15,233 nt of DNA from Candidatus Bathyarchaeota archaeon (GTDB taxonomy: Archaea; Thermoproteota; Bathyarchaeia; Bathyarchaeales; Bathyarchaeaceae), in NCBI GenBank assembly GCA_020350305.1, contig CP070709.1, positions 815,527 to 830,759 on the forward strand, given 5' to 3'. Below the pieces are notes generated by a model that saw nothing but the letters and a program-made list of their open reading frames with translations, was not told where the DNA came from and ran no database searches. Each line of letters starts with the position of its first letter. Position 1 is the first letter of the stretch. Both the position numbers and the translations under genes were made by a program. Of the stretch, positions 1 through 6,925 are shown piece by piece.

Positions 1-51
1 GATGAGCTCATAAGTTACGTGTCAGAAGACGTTCTGATGCTGATTGAGTAA
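1..51 (+). CDS. C-terminal end of a truncated gene, product unknown
   Basis: Frame 1 is open from the first base to a TAA at 49-51 and encodes an acidic tail of 16 residues ending in VLMLIE. The other two forward frames meet stops within the first few codons. The piece is too short to name a family. Being a gene end is inferred from the open frame and from the intergenic-looking sequence that follows, which carries two TGCATGCA elements. A chance open frame of this length is quite possible. Confidence 0.35.
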   Translation, partial: DELISYVSEDVLMLIE

Positions 52-61
52 GCGTGCGTAT

Positions 62-70
62 ATGCATGCA
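62..70. repeat. (ATGC)n palindromic element, copy 1
   Basis: ATGCATGCA containing a perfect TGCATGCA at 63-70, just downstream of the truncated gene end. It belongs to the family of intergenic copies described in the findings. Confidence 0.7.
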
Positions 71-138
71 ATTAGAACAATGTTGTTTTTAGTGGTTGCA
101 ACATCAAAGAGTTTTAAACTAGTCTCTAAACTGCCTTT

Positions 139-146
139 TGCATGCA
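139..146. repeat. (ATGC)n palindromic element, copy 2
   Basis: Perfect TGCATGCA. A TATA-like TTTTAAA (112-118) is centred about 27 bp upstream, so the octamer sits where a transcript would start. No gene immediately follows. Confidence 0.7.
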
Positions 147-366
147 ACGCCCAATAACAACGCGCGAATTGCACATCTAAATAAACCTTTTGATGCTTGT
201 CTATTTAAGCGAAATGAACGACTGGAGCTTTTGCGTCATTCTTCGGTTTAAAATGATTGCTTGTGGCAGTGAAGGCAAAAGAATAGAGCATTTGATGGCT
301 ACCTATTTGTGTTTGCTTTTCCTTATCCATATGTGACCGCATCATATGTATGGAGATCGGATAAAA

Positions 367-1506
367 ATGCCAACCAATCTTCACCTAAAAAAAGCTGTTT
401 TTAAACATCTTGTCATGGAGGGCAATTCATATGAAATTGGGATGATGCAAGGACAGATGTTTAAGAGAGATCAAGAACGCTACCCATTCCTGACCTCTCT
501 TCCCCCAGAGATGGAGAAAACCCCCAAACATGATACAAAAGAAGCCATTGCATTCTTTGACAAACATTACCCGGGGATTAATGAGGAGATCCAAGGTGCC
601 GCTGATGAACTTGGCATATCGGTCTACAACATGAGTTATTATGCTTTCACCTGCATTCAGGCTGTCAGGCGATCGAACTCTGGTCATTGCAGTCAATTCG
701 CTATAAATCCTTCTGCATCAAGCGACGGTCACACTTATGCCGGTTGTAGCTATGACTTGCATCCTGACTATAATGAGCTTCGCCTGTGCACGACTCGCGT
801 CAAGGGTCGAGCAAGTCATATTGGCTTTTCAGAAGACATTTTTGGGCGTGCTGATGGAATCAACGAATATGGGCTGTGCGTGACAACGACTTCCACCCTT
901 GGGGGCGGACTGGAATACCACGCGGTCGTGCGCACAATACTAGATCGATGTAGAACTGTTGCCGACGCATTACTAGTCATCAAAAGTATACCAACTTCTC
1001 ACTATCACAACTACATATTTACTGATAGAAACGGAAATGCCGCACTAGTCGAATTGGCTCGTTCTCAAACGGGCATAAAGCAATTCGGGCCCTCGTCGAA
1101 AGACGGGTTCTTAATCTCAACCAATCACTACACTCTCCCTGCAACGCTACAGTATGACACTAACCGAATGTTTCAGTCCGTCACACGTTACAGAACTATC
1201 GAATCACACCTAAAAGGAGCAAGTCCTAGGGTTACCAAGAATACTATACGCAACATTTTGTCTAGACCAATGCCTGAAGGTGTATGTTGTCATCACTATG
1301 AAGATTCTCTAGGAACACTTTGGTCCATGATATTCGATTTGAATGAAGTCAACGTTGAGACCTGCTTTGGTGCTCCTAGCAGTAACAAATGGAGACTGTA
1401 CAGATTAGATGATCCCACTGGAATATCGGAATATGTTGCAAACCTGCCTTATGAACCTGCGAATCCGGAGATATGGAGAAGGCTCTCACCGGGTGAAAGT
1501 GCCTAG
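367..1506 (+). CDS. C45-family autoproteolytic acyltransferase/hydrolase (acyl-CoA:isopenicillin N acyltransferase-like)
   Basis: Predicted Ntn-hydrolase of the AAT/peptidase C45 family. These enzymes cleave themselves to free an N-terminal cysteine that then hydrolyses or transfers an amide-linked acyl group. The protein is 379 aa. The probable nucleophile is Cys108 in SGHCSQF, followed by AGCSYD (around residue 126), which matches the family's GxNxDW region, and by GINEYGLCVTTTS (around 164-176). I start at ATG 367 because GGAG at 352-355 precedes it. An in-frame ATG at 346 would add seven residues but has no ribosome binding site. The substrate cannot be read from the sequence: penicillin chemistry is not implied, and bile-salt, N-acyl-amino-acid or peptide amides are all possible. 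No signal peptide is seen, so it is probably cytoplasmic. Neighbours give no pathway clue. Confidence 0.83.
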   Translation: MPTNLHLKKAVFKHLVMEGNSYEIGMMQGQMFKRDQERYPFLTSLPPEMEKTPKHDTKEAIAFFDKHYPGINEEIQGAADELGISVYNMSYYAFTCIQAVRRSNSGHCSQFAINPSASSDGHTYAGCSYDLHPDYNELRLCTTRVKGRASHIGFSEDIFGRADGINEYGLCVTTTSTLGGGLEYHAVVRTILDRCRTVADALLVIKSIPTSHYHNYIFTDRNGNAALVELARSQTGIKQFGPSSKDGFLISTNHYTLPATLQYDTNRMFQSVTRYRTIESHLKGASPRVTKNTIRNILSRPMPEGVCCHHYEDSLGTLWSMIFDLNEVNVETCFGAPSSNKWRLYRLDDPTGISEYVANLPYEPANPEIWRRLSPGESA

Positions 1507-1525
1507 GCAGCATTGTCAAACTGTG

Positions 1526-1536
1526 TGCACATGCAT
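1526..1536. repeat. Partial ATGC-type element
   Basis: TGCACATGCAT, an imperfect relative of the TGCATGCA element, 20 nt after the C45 gene stop. Confidence 0.35.
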
Positions 1537-1623
1537 TTTAGAGGTTATGACGAAAGATTTAATGTTATGTGAACGTCGATATCCTACAAAACTAATCCAT
1601 GCACACAATGAAAAGAAACAAAG

Positions 1624-1631
1624 GAATATAA
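1624..1631 (+). promoter_or_regulatory. TATA-like box for the DUF1385 gene
   Basis: AATATAAG is centred about 26 nt before the ATG at 1654, and no Shine-Dalgarno sequence precedes that ATG. This spacing suggests a leaderless transcript starting at or next to the start codon. Confidence 0.5.
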
Positions 1632-1653
1632 GCCCAACATAATCTTCTTGTGA

Positions 1654-2538
1654 ATGATGAAATTGTTCGCCCAAAGAAGAGAAGAGCCATCGCTGGCATT
1701 TGGTGGGCAAGCTCTGATAGAAGGTGTGATGATGCGCTCCCGCACACATGTGGTGATGTGTATTAGACAACCAAACAAAGAGATATTGACACACACAGAA
1801 GAGACAAAATCCATATCTGGAAGACACAAGATCCTTGGACTACTGTTTCTAAGAGGCATCATCGCATTATTTGAAACCTTCTATCTCGGTGTCAAAGGCC
1901 TCTATTACTCTGCAAATGCAATTCTTGAAGAAGAGGAAAAGTTCACCGTTAAGGAGTTTGCGATAGCAATTGCCATGGCTTTGGCGTTGACTTCTCTCTT
2001 CATGATAGGACCCTACCTCCTAGCTAGTTTGTTCCATCTCACGGGAGTGATTTTCAACATTGTAGAAGCCATAATACGTCTTATGATTTTTCTCTTATAC
2101 CTAATATTAGTGTCCATGTGGGGTGAATTCAAGAGAGTACTGCAGTATCATGGCGCAGAGCATAAGGCGATCAACGCACACGAAGCTGGAGTAGCATTGA
2201 ACGTTTTAAATGTGAAGAAATTCTCCAGACTGCATCCTCGATGTGGCACCTCTTTCATTTTCATTGTCGTGCTTGTAAGCATTTTGTTGTTCTCAATCAT
2301 GCCCGATTTAGGGTTTGCTGCAAGACTCTCATACAGAGTGCTCCTAATCCCAGTGATTGGAGCCATATCTTACGAGCTTTTGAAGCTCAGCGACAGACAC
2401 AAAAACTCTAAGATCACGAGAATCTTGACAATGCCAGGCTTAGCATTCCAACGTCTCACAACAAGAGAGCCAGATGAAGACATGATAGAGGTCGCAGTAG
2501 AGGCCGTGAAGGAAGTAAAAAGATTAAGCAGTTCCTAG
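1654..2538 (+). CDS. DUF1385 / YqhQ-family membrane protein
   Basis: The 294-aa protein has the hallmarks of the DUF1385 (YqhQ) family: an N-terminal GGQALIEGVMMRS stretch (17-29), the YHGAEHKAINAHE block (165-177) with histidines that suggest metal binding, HPRCGTS (194-200), and a C-terminal PGLAFQRLTTREP segment. Four hydrophobic helices are visible at roughly 102-128, 134-155, 199-216 and 226-244, so it is an integral membrane protein with conserved polar loops. Family members are often called predicted metal-dependent enzymes, but I know of no established reaction. ATG 1654 is followed directly by a second ATG at 1657. There is no ribosome binding site, but a TATA-like box lies 26 nt upstream, so a leaderless mRNA is likely. 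Confidence 0.88.
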   Translation: MMKLFAQRREEPSLAFGGQALIEGVMMRSRTHVVMCIRQPNKEILTHTEETKSISGRHKILGLLFLRGIIALFETFYLGVKGLYYSANAILEEEEKFTVKEFAIAIAMALALTSLFMIGPYLLASLFHLTGVIFNIVEAIIRLMIFLLYLILVSMWGEFKRVLQYHGAEHKAINAHEAGVALNVLNVKKFSRLHPRCGTSFIFIVVLVSILLFSIMPDLGFAARLSYRVLLIPVIGAISYELLKLSDRHKNSKITRILTMPGLAFQRLTTREPDEDMIEVAVEAVKEVKRLSSS

Positions 2539-2617
2539 CACATACATGCCCTCTATCTATTTATCTTAACTTCATAAACCAAATAAGAATAACTTCTTAA
2601 CCTAATCTTGATCTTCC

Positions 2618-3019
2618 ATGAGAAAAATTACCACACGTTACATAACTGGTTACGCATTAGGCTTTGCACTCTGCCTTGTCGGATTAACTGTGCTAATTGC
2701 CATATTATGGAGTGCATGGCCGAATGTGTCCACTTCAAACGGTGTGTTCCCAGCCTTAGAGCAATATCTCTGGACAAAAGAGTTCGACATTGGCTTCGCT
2801 GTTAAGTTGAAACTGATGCACCTGACCATTATGGGAACTGCTACTCTAGTTCTTGGGATTTTCGTTCTTGCTTTCAGCCGAAAAGTCCTCTACGTAGGAG
2901 AAAACGCTTTGTTGCAGTGCCCATTCTGCAAGAACCAATGGAAGGCAAGCCGAGCAAAGGGATGGGGAAAATGCCCCTACTGCAACCACACGGTCCATCC
3001 AACAGCAGTGAAAAATTAG
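2618..3019 (+). CDS. Two-helix membrane protein with C-terminal zinc ribbon
   Basis: A 133-aa protein with hydrophobic helices at about 10-32 and 66-88 joined by an outside-type loop containing tryptophans and an N-glycosylation sequon (NVS, 36-38). A short C-terminal treble-clef or zinc-ribbon knuckle follows: CPFC at 101-104 and CPYC at 119-122, separated by a basic stretch. The ribbon would bind one zinc ion and face the cytoplasm. I do not recognise a named family; such proteins are common as hypotheticals in archaea. It starts 79 nt after the DUF1385 gene on the same strand with no ribosome binding site. Co-transcription is possible but not shown. Confidence 0.7.
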   Translation: MRKITTRYITGYALGFALCLVGLTVLIAILWSAWPNVSTSNGVFPALEQYLWTKEFDIGFAVKLKLMHLTIMGTATLVLGIFVLAFSRKVLYVGENALLQCPFCKNQWKASRAKGWGKCPYCNHTVHPTAVKN

Positions 3020-3030
3020 AAAAAAAAGAA
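3011..3030 (-). terminator. Oligo-U terminator for the MazG-like gene
   Basis: On the minus strand this reads as a T-rich tract (TTCTTTTTTT then TAATTTTT) starting about 20 nt past the pyrophosphohydrolase stop. This is the kind of tract at which archaeal RNA polymerase stops. It overlaps the last codons of the convergent zinc-ribbon gene. Confidence 0.45.
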
Positions 3031-3035
3031 CAAGC

Positions 3036-3044
3036 GCATGCATG
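3036..3044. repeat. (ATGC)n palindromic element, copy 3
   Basis: GCATGCATG lies in the 31-nt gap between two convergent genes, where a promoter is not expected. Confidence 0.65.
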
Positions 3045-3050
3045 TAACTT

Positions 3051-3416
3051 CTATGAGGTGAAGTAGGCTTCTCCCTTGTATAGTTCAGCTGGATATTTCT
3101 TTTTGTTCTGTTCTAGTTTGCCAAGAATAGCACTGGTGAGATCGATGTCAAGGGTATTTGCCATGCTGAGACAGTAGATGCTGACATCAGCAAGTTCTTC
3201 TTTGATTCGCTGCACTTCTGACGGCTTGTTTTTGAACTGTTCGCTTTCTTCAGGTTTAGCCCATTGGAAAATTTGGAGAAGCTCAGCCGCTTCGATGCAA
3301 ATGGACTCGGCTAAATCCTTTGGGTTCTGATATTTTTTCCAGTCTCTTTCCTCAAGAAATTCTCTAACTTTCGAGATAAGATAACCAATGTTTGTATTGC
3401 CATCAACACGCTCCAT
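3051..3416 (-). CDS. MazG-like nucleotide pyrophosphohydrolase
   Basis: A 121-aa all-helical NTP-PPase of the MazG-like (dCTPP/RS21-C6) type. Such enzymes split nucleoside triphosphates to monophosphate plus pyrophosphate, typically as house-cleaning against non-canonical or surplus (d)NTPs. The metal-binding pattern is visible as E42-x-x-E45 in IEAAELLQIFQW and E74-x-x-D77 in EELADVSIY, followed by the family ending KLEQNKKKYP and KG. Its length fits a single-domain member. The start is well supported: AAGGTG (complement of 3424-3429) precedes the ATG by 7 nt, and a TATA box lies at 3457-3466. It is a single-gene unit converging on the zinc-ribbon gene. Exact nucleotide preference cannot be predicted. 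Confidence 0.9.
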   Translation of the reverse strand: MERVDGNTNIGYLISKVREFLEERDWKKYQNPKDLAESICIEAAELLQIFQWAKPEESEQFKNKPSEVQRIKEELADVSIYCLSMANTLDIDLTSAILGKLEQNKKKYPAELYKGEAYFTS

Positions 3417-3456
3417 CAGAGAACACCTTCAACGCTCAAGTAAAATCAAAGTTGTT

Positions 3457-3466
3457 CTTTTATAGA
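3457..3466 (-). promoter_or_regulatory. TATA box of the MazG-like gene
   Basis: TCTATAAAAG on the minus strand predicts a transcript start near 3436, leaving a leader of about 20 nt that contains the AAGGTG ribosome binding site. Confidence 0.6.
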
Positions 3467-3483
3467 TTGCCCAAATAGCACAC

Positions 3484-3489
3484 GCATGC
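3484..3489. repeat. Partial ATGC-type element (GCATGC)
   Basis: GCATGC core only, upstream of the MazG-like promoter. Six bases could occur by chance. Confidence 0.25.
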
Positions 3490-3514
3490 TCTATGGAACG
3501 TTACTACGTTAATC

Positions 3515-3522
3515 TCTTAAAC
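3515..3522 (+). promoter_or_regulatory. TATA-like box before the first GGTGCGG element
   Basis: TCTTAAAC is centred about 28 nt before G3547, the first base of the predicted closing stem. A comparable box precedes the second copy at the same distance. Confidence 0.4.
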
Positions 3523-3546
3523 CTCTGCATAAAGAAATATTGAATT

Positions 3547-3612
3547 GGTGCGGAGAGCGAACCTACTGACAGGTGACAACCTTCCTCTCACTCCACTTCT
3601 GAACCCCGCACC
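3547..3612 (+). ncRNA. Candidate structured small RNA, copy 1 (GGTGCGG family)
   Basis: A 66-nt element closed by GGTGCGG (3547-3553) and CCGCACC (3606-3612), extendable by T3546-A3613. Inside, AGAG (3554-3557) can pair with CTCT, and ACCT/AGGT can form a hairpin whose loop holds CTGAC. A pyrimidine-rich 3' half contains CTTCCTCTC. The element at 15121-15197 shares the closing stem, the TGAC loop and the CTTCCTCTC block. A TATA-like box at 3515-3522 makes plus-strand transcription plausible. It is not a tRNA (no T-arm) and shows no clear C/D or H/ACA layout. A mobile inverted-repeat element remains an alternative. Confidence 0.5.
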
Positions 3613-3712
3613 ACCTCAAAATAAAAAGCTCTCCAAAACATACATGCGCTTGAATTAGGGATTCTTGCACAAATAATAAAAACTGTAGTATACTAGCTAC
3701 GAACGATGTAGC

Positions 3713-5734
3713 ATGAAGAAATTAGGGAAAAAAGTTCTGCTTAGCTTATTGATCTGTGGTTTACTATCAGGCATTCTACCAGTCGGATTCAAGATGTCTG
3801 TAAAGGCAAGTCCAGATTTGACTACAACGAGTCTTACGATTGGAGGGGCTCAATGCTTAGATGTTGACACTGGAGACGTTGGTCCATCAACTCCTGATAC
3901 AGATTTATGGTGGGAACAAGTTTCCTCCACTGAAAGATATTTAGTACCACAAAATGGAGCTACGGTTGCAAACTTAGGCATTGTTGATTTTGATTCGGTA
4001 GTAGACTGCTCTATCTACACGCTATCTACATATCCAATTAACGGTAGCAATGGAAACAATACGATACCGGACGGAACCGTGCTAGTCATCAAAACCAACA
4101 TTGGCAATTATTCAAAAATGAGGATCGACAATTATGGAGTCGACATGGATGTTACAATTGTCTATCAAGATGATGGTTCACCAATAGTGAATTGGGCAGC
4201 AAGAGTATACGGAGTAGAGATGTTGTGGAACAACTCTATGGCAGTAAATGATCTAGCGGTGTCAAAAGAAGGCGACTATGTGGTAGCTGTGAACAACACG
4301 GGCATATACTATTTTGAGTCAAACAATTCGAATCCAAAATGGTGGTACCTGCAGCCGGGTACGTCTTTCAAATCTGTTATGATGTCAGCTGACGGAGAAT
4401 ATGTGGTATCAGGCGACAACAACGGTTACGTATATTACTTCAACAATTCACAGGCAACAACTGATCAGCGTTCCGCTCCAACGTGGAAAAGCATTGATCT
4501 GTGGGGACCAGTTGAAAGAGGTACATTAGACATGTCAGATGATGGAGAATACATCACGGTAGGTGGAACAGGTGTAAAACTATACTATTTCGCCGAATGC
4601 AGCGGAAGGTCCAGCCTCAGTGAACCTCCCACTTGGAGCAATGTATTCAGCATAACCGACTTTCTCGCAGTGCACATGTCGTCAGATGGAAGGTACGTAG
4701 CTGCAGGCGGTGCTGATTATCCTTCAAGCGGCTTCGTTATGTTTTACAAAGATGCATATGAAACTCCATACCCATCTGAACCAAGCTGGAACTCTCGTAC
4801 TCCAATAAATAGCACCATAAAAGACTTGGCTGTGTCTGACGATGGTTATTCAGTTGTTGCAGTGGACGCTACTTCTAAGACCCTCTACTACTGGGCAAAT
4901 GCCAACACTCTCTCTGGAGACCCTGATGCGACATGGACGAATGACTGGTCCTTCGATTATGTCGACATGAGCTCTGATGGCGAAGAAATCGTAACTGGCA
5001 CCCAACCATTGTTTCCATGTGGTTTGCACTTTTGGGCTAACGCCAAGCTACGATCTGGACCTGACCAAGAAGAAGACTGGACCAAGCTTGAAGGTGAGAT
5101 CATACTCGATGTAGTCATGAGCGACGATGGAAGCATAATAACCGCAGCAGGCCAGATAGGAGTTGACTCCATCTATAAAGCTTACTTCTTCAAATCCGAT
5201 GGCAACATGATAGGTGAGTTTGACTTACTTCACCCAAGCCCTGTAGTTTCCATTTCAGGAAACGGCAACACAGTGGTCATGGGAGGCCCTACATTCTACA
5301 GCCTCCATGTATTTAAAATGATAACAGATACAACTCCACCTGAAATCGAAAACGTATACCAAGAACCAGCCAATGATATCGTTTATCCAGATGACGAAGT
5401 CACAGTTTACGCGAACATAACTGATAACCTAAGCGGAGTAAAACAAGTGACTTTGAACTACACCACAAACAACGAAACATGGTTCAGTGTTAATGCAACA
5501 AATCTCAGTGAAAACGTTTGGAATGCTACTATACCCGCGTTTCTCTATTGCACTGACGTAACATATGTAATCAAAGCAGAAGACAATGCCTACAACATCA
5601 TCACAACTGAAGGAATGGAATATGACACTCAATATCACGTTATTCCAGAGTTTCCGTCATTCCTAATATTACCATTATTCATGATAGCAACACTACTAGC
5701 GGTCATAATCTACAGAAGAAAAAATTCTACGTAA
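3713..5734 (+). CDS. Secreted PEF-CTERM surface protein with eight propeller-type repeats
   Basis: A 673-aa exported protein. Residues 1-32 are a signal peptide (basic start, hydrophobic core). About 36-160 form an unrecognised beta-rich domain. About 175-540 carry eight repeats spaced 41-52 residues apart, each with an S-x-D/E-G-like turn (at about 183, 224, 274, 322, 374, 419, 469 and 513). Most are followed by YVV.G and then YYF or an equivalent, as in WD40- or PQQ-like beta-propeller blades, so an eight-bladed propeller is likely. About 540-640 is an Ig-like domain (TTPPEIENV, then ITDNLSGVKQVTL). The end is a sorting tail: PEFPS at 645-649, a hydrophobic helix and RRK. Many NxS/T sequons suggest N-glycosylation. 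ATG 3713 lacks a ribosome binding site; AATAATAAAA upstream could be a TATA box. The adjacent archaeosortase is the likely processing enzyme. The ligand is unknown. Confidence 0.85.
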   Translation: MKKLGKKVLLSLLICGLLSGILPVGFKMSVKASPDLTTTSLTIGGAQCLDVDTGDVGPSTPDTDLWWEQVSSTERYLVPQNGATVANLGIVDFDSVVDCSIYTLSTYPINGSNGNNTIPDGTVLVIKTNIGNYSKMRIDNYGVDMDVTIVYQDDGSPIVNWAARVYGVEMLWNNSMAVNDLAVSKEGDYVVAVNNTGIYYFESNNSNPKWWYLQPGTSFKSVMMSADGEYVVSGDNNGYVYYFNNSQATTDQRSAPTWKSIDLWGPVERGTLDMSDDGEYITVGGTGVKLYYFAECSGRSSLSEPPTWSNVFSITDFLAVHMSSDGRYVAAGGADYPSSGFVMFYKDAYETPYPSEPSWNSRTPINSTIKDLAVSDDGYSVVAVDATSKTLYYWANANTLSGDPDATWTNDWSFDYVDMSSDGEEIVTGTQPLFPCGLHFWANAKLRSGPDQEEDWTKLEGEIILDVVMSDDGSIITAAGQIGVDSIYKAYFFKSDGNMIGEFDLLHPSPVVSISGNGNTVVMGGPTFYSLHVFKMITDTTPPEIENVYQEPANDIVYPDDEVTVYANITDNLSGVKQVTLNYTTNNETWFSVNATNLSENVWNATIPAFLYCTDVTYVIKAEDNAYNIITTEGMEYDTQYHVIPEFPSFLILPLFMIATLLAVIIYRRKNST

Positions 5735-5770
5735 CGTATACAATGTTACAATCTGTTCCACAGAAGAATA

Positions 5771-6769
5771 TCACTTTGTTTTACGATGAGATTCCCACAG
5801 AAAGACTGCAACAAGATATACCACTATCCAGACCACAAAAAACAGTTCACCATAATACTCATGAAACAAACTCGAAGCCTCAGATCCAAAGTTTGCACCA
5901 ATTGAACCAATACTAACTATTCTAAGGATGTTAACCATGAAAGTGCCAAAGGCGCCCACCACAAAATATGCGATCTTCCTTCTCGGAGACGCTCTCATAT
6001 TCTTGAACAATAGCAAAACTACTATAGTGTAGATTATCAGGCTATGCACACCTGCACAAGGCCAGTACACCAACAGACTCATATGATGGCCTCCATCCTT
6101 TCCGACAACCAAAAGATAACCATCTGCATAGGCCGATGTTGTAGCCGGGTAACCTAGAACGTTAAGAAAGAAAGCAGCCACAAACACTATAGGCGGAACA
6201 AGCATCTGCAGAAACCAAACAGTTCCCCAATGATAGAAAGTATCAACCATAAAGAAAGCAGCCACTGCGCCCATGAAAAACAAGGAAACTTTGAATCTTC
6301 TCAAACCAATAAGACTCTGCAAGAGCCATACAGAAAGTACAAAGCAAACTGCGAACAACATGGATTCGAAGGCAAGTGGCCAATCCAATTCAGGGAAAGG
6401 TGCTCCAACAAGTCGCCCCAGCAATATAACCATGTCTCCGCCTCCACTCAAGAATTGCCACAATGTAAAAGCAGTAGGAGCAAGCAAGACAATCAAACCT
6501 GAAATAAACCTCACATCCACTTGCCTAAACTTTCCAATGATGTCGAACTTGGGAAGCCTATGTCGTGACAAAAAGACTTCAAGAAGCACAAGCCAAAGGA
6601 ACATCAAGTAAGAAACTCGCCCCTTCCAACTAACTTGAAATGTTAATGGAACGAAAATGTATAGCAAAACAATAGGAAATGAAAAGAACATGAACAATAA
6701 AATGTCCAAGCTAAATAGTCGCCAATCAACACGTGAAGTGGTCTTCTGCACCCATCGTCTAATCGTCAT
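5771..6769 (-). CDS. Archaeosortase/exosortase-family membrane cysteine transpeptidase
   Basis: A polytopic membrane protein of 332 aa with about eight hydrophobic helices and the archaeosortase/exosortase catalytic triad: Cys238 in WPCAGVHSL, Arg283 in VNILRIVSIG and His303 in SSLFHEYYGE (numbered from the start used here). Members recognise a short C-terminal motif followed by a helix and basic residues on exported proteins, cleave it, and in characterised archaea (haloarchaeal ArtA) replace it with a lipid anchor. Both neighbours carry PEF tails, so a PEF-type specificity is inferred. I use ATG 6769 because GGGGGAG (complement of 6778-6784) precedes it by 8 nt. A further in-frame ATG at 6817 has no such site. 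It is convergent with the propeller protein (36-nt gap) and divergent from the CBM9-like protein. Confidence 0.88.
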   Translation of the reverse strand: MTIRRWVQKTTSRVDWRLFSLDILLFMFFSFPIVLLYIFVPLTFQVSWKGRVSYLMFLWLVLLEVFLSRHRLPKFDIIGKFRQVDVRFISGLIVLLAPTAFTLWQFLSGGGDMVILLGRLVGAPFPELDWPLAFESMLFAVCFVLSVWLLQSLIGLRRFKVSLFFMGAVAAFFMVDTFYHWGTVWFLQMLVPPIVFVAAFFLNVLGYPATTSAYADGYLLVVGKDGGHHMSLLVYWPCAGVHSLIIYTIVVLLLFKNMRASPRRKIAYFVVGAFGTFMVNILRIVSIGSIGANFGSEASSLFHEYYGELFFVVWIVVYLVAVFLWESHRKTK

Positions 6770-6777
6770 GGACAGTG

Positions 6778-6784
6778 CTCCCCC
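6778..6784 (-). promoter_or_regulatory. Ribosome binding site that fixes the archaeosortase start
   Basis: The minus strand reads GGGGGAG with 8 nt before ATG 6769, inside the longer open frame that begins at 6817. It argues for the shorter protein. Confidence 0.65.
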
Positions 6785-6871
6785 ATTTGTTTGTATCGCT
6801 ATGAATAAGACTACCATTTAGAGCTAATTGAAGTTTCTATGTACGTATGTCTCAAAAGCTACGCACAAATG

Positions 6872-6879
6872 TTATAAAG
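6872..6879 (+). promoter_or_regulatory. TATA box of the second PEF-CTERM gene
   Basis: TTATAAAG predicts a start near 6902, giving a leader of about 24 nt that includes GGAGAG at 6913-6918, 7 nt before the TTG start at 6926. It lies in the region separating this gene from the divergent archaeosortase. Confidence 0.6.
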
Positions 6880-6925
6880 AAACAACACTGAAAGAAAGAA
6901 CATCTGGAACACGGAGAGATTTACG

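Larger units (their letters stand above)
52..366. other. Intergenic stretch before the C45 hydrolase
   Basis: About 315 bases without a convincing gene. It holds two perfect TGCATGCA octamers (63-70, 139-146), a TATA-like TTTTAAA at 112-118 centred about 27 bp before the second octamer, and another TTTAAA at 247-252 that could serve the downstream gene. A 27-codon ORF at 253-336 has no ribosome binding site and no recognisable content. No RNA gene was recognised. Confidence 0.5.

Noticed and set aside
253..336. 27-codon ORF before the C45 gene
   Set aside because: No ribosome binding site and no recognisable content; chance is sufficient.
3547..3612. Box C/D guide RNA, because CTGA occurs twice and GTGACA once
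   Set aside because: There is no RTGATGA box C near the 5' stem, and the other copy has CCAGA in place of the terminal CTGA, so the boxes are not conserved.
6230..6611. Two plus-strand frames opposite the archaeosortase gene
   Set aside because: Both are antisense shadows of hydrophobic codons (Asn/Gln/Ser/Lys-rich translations) with no start signals.
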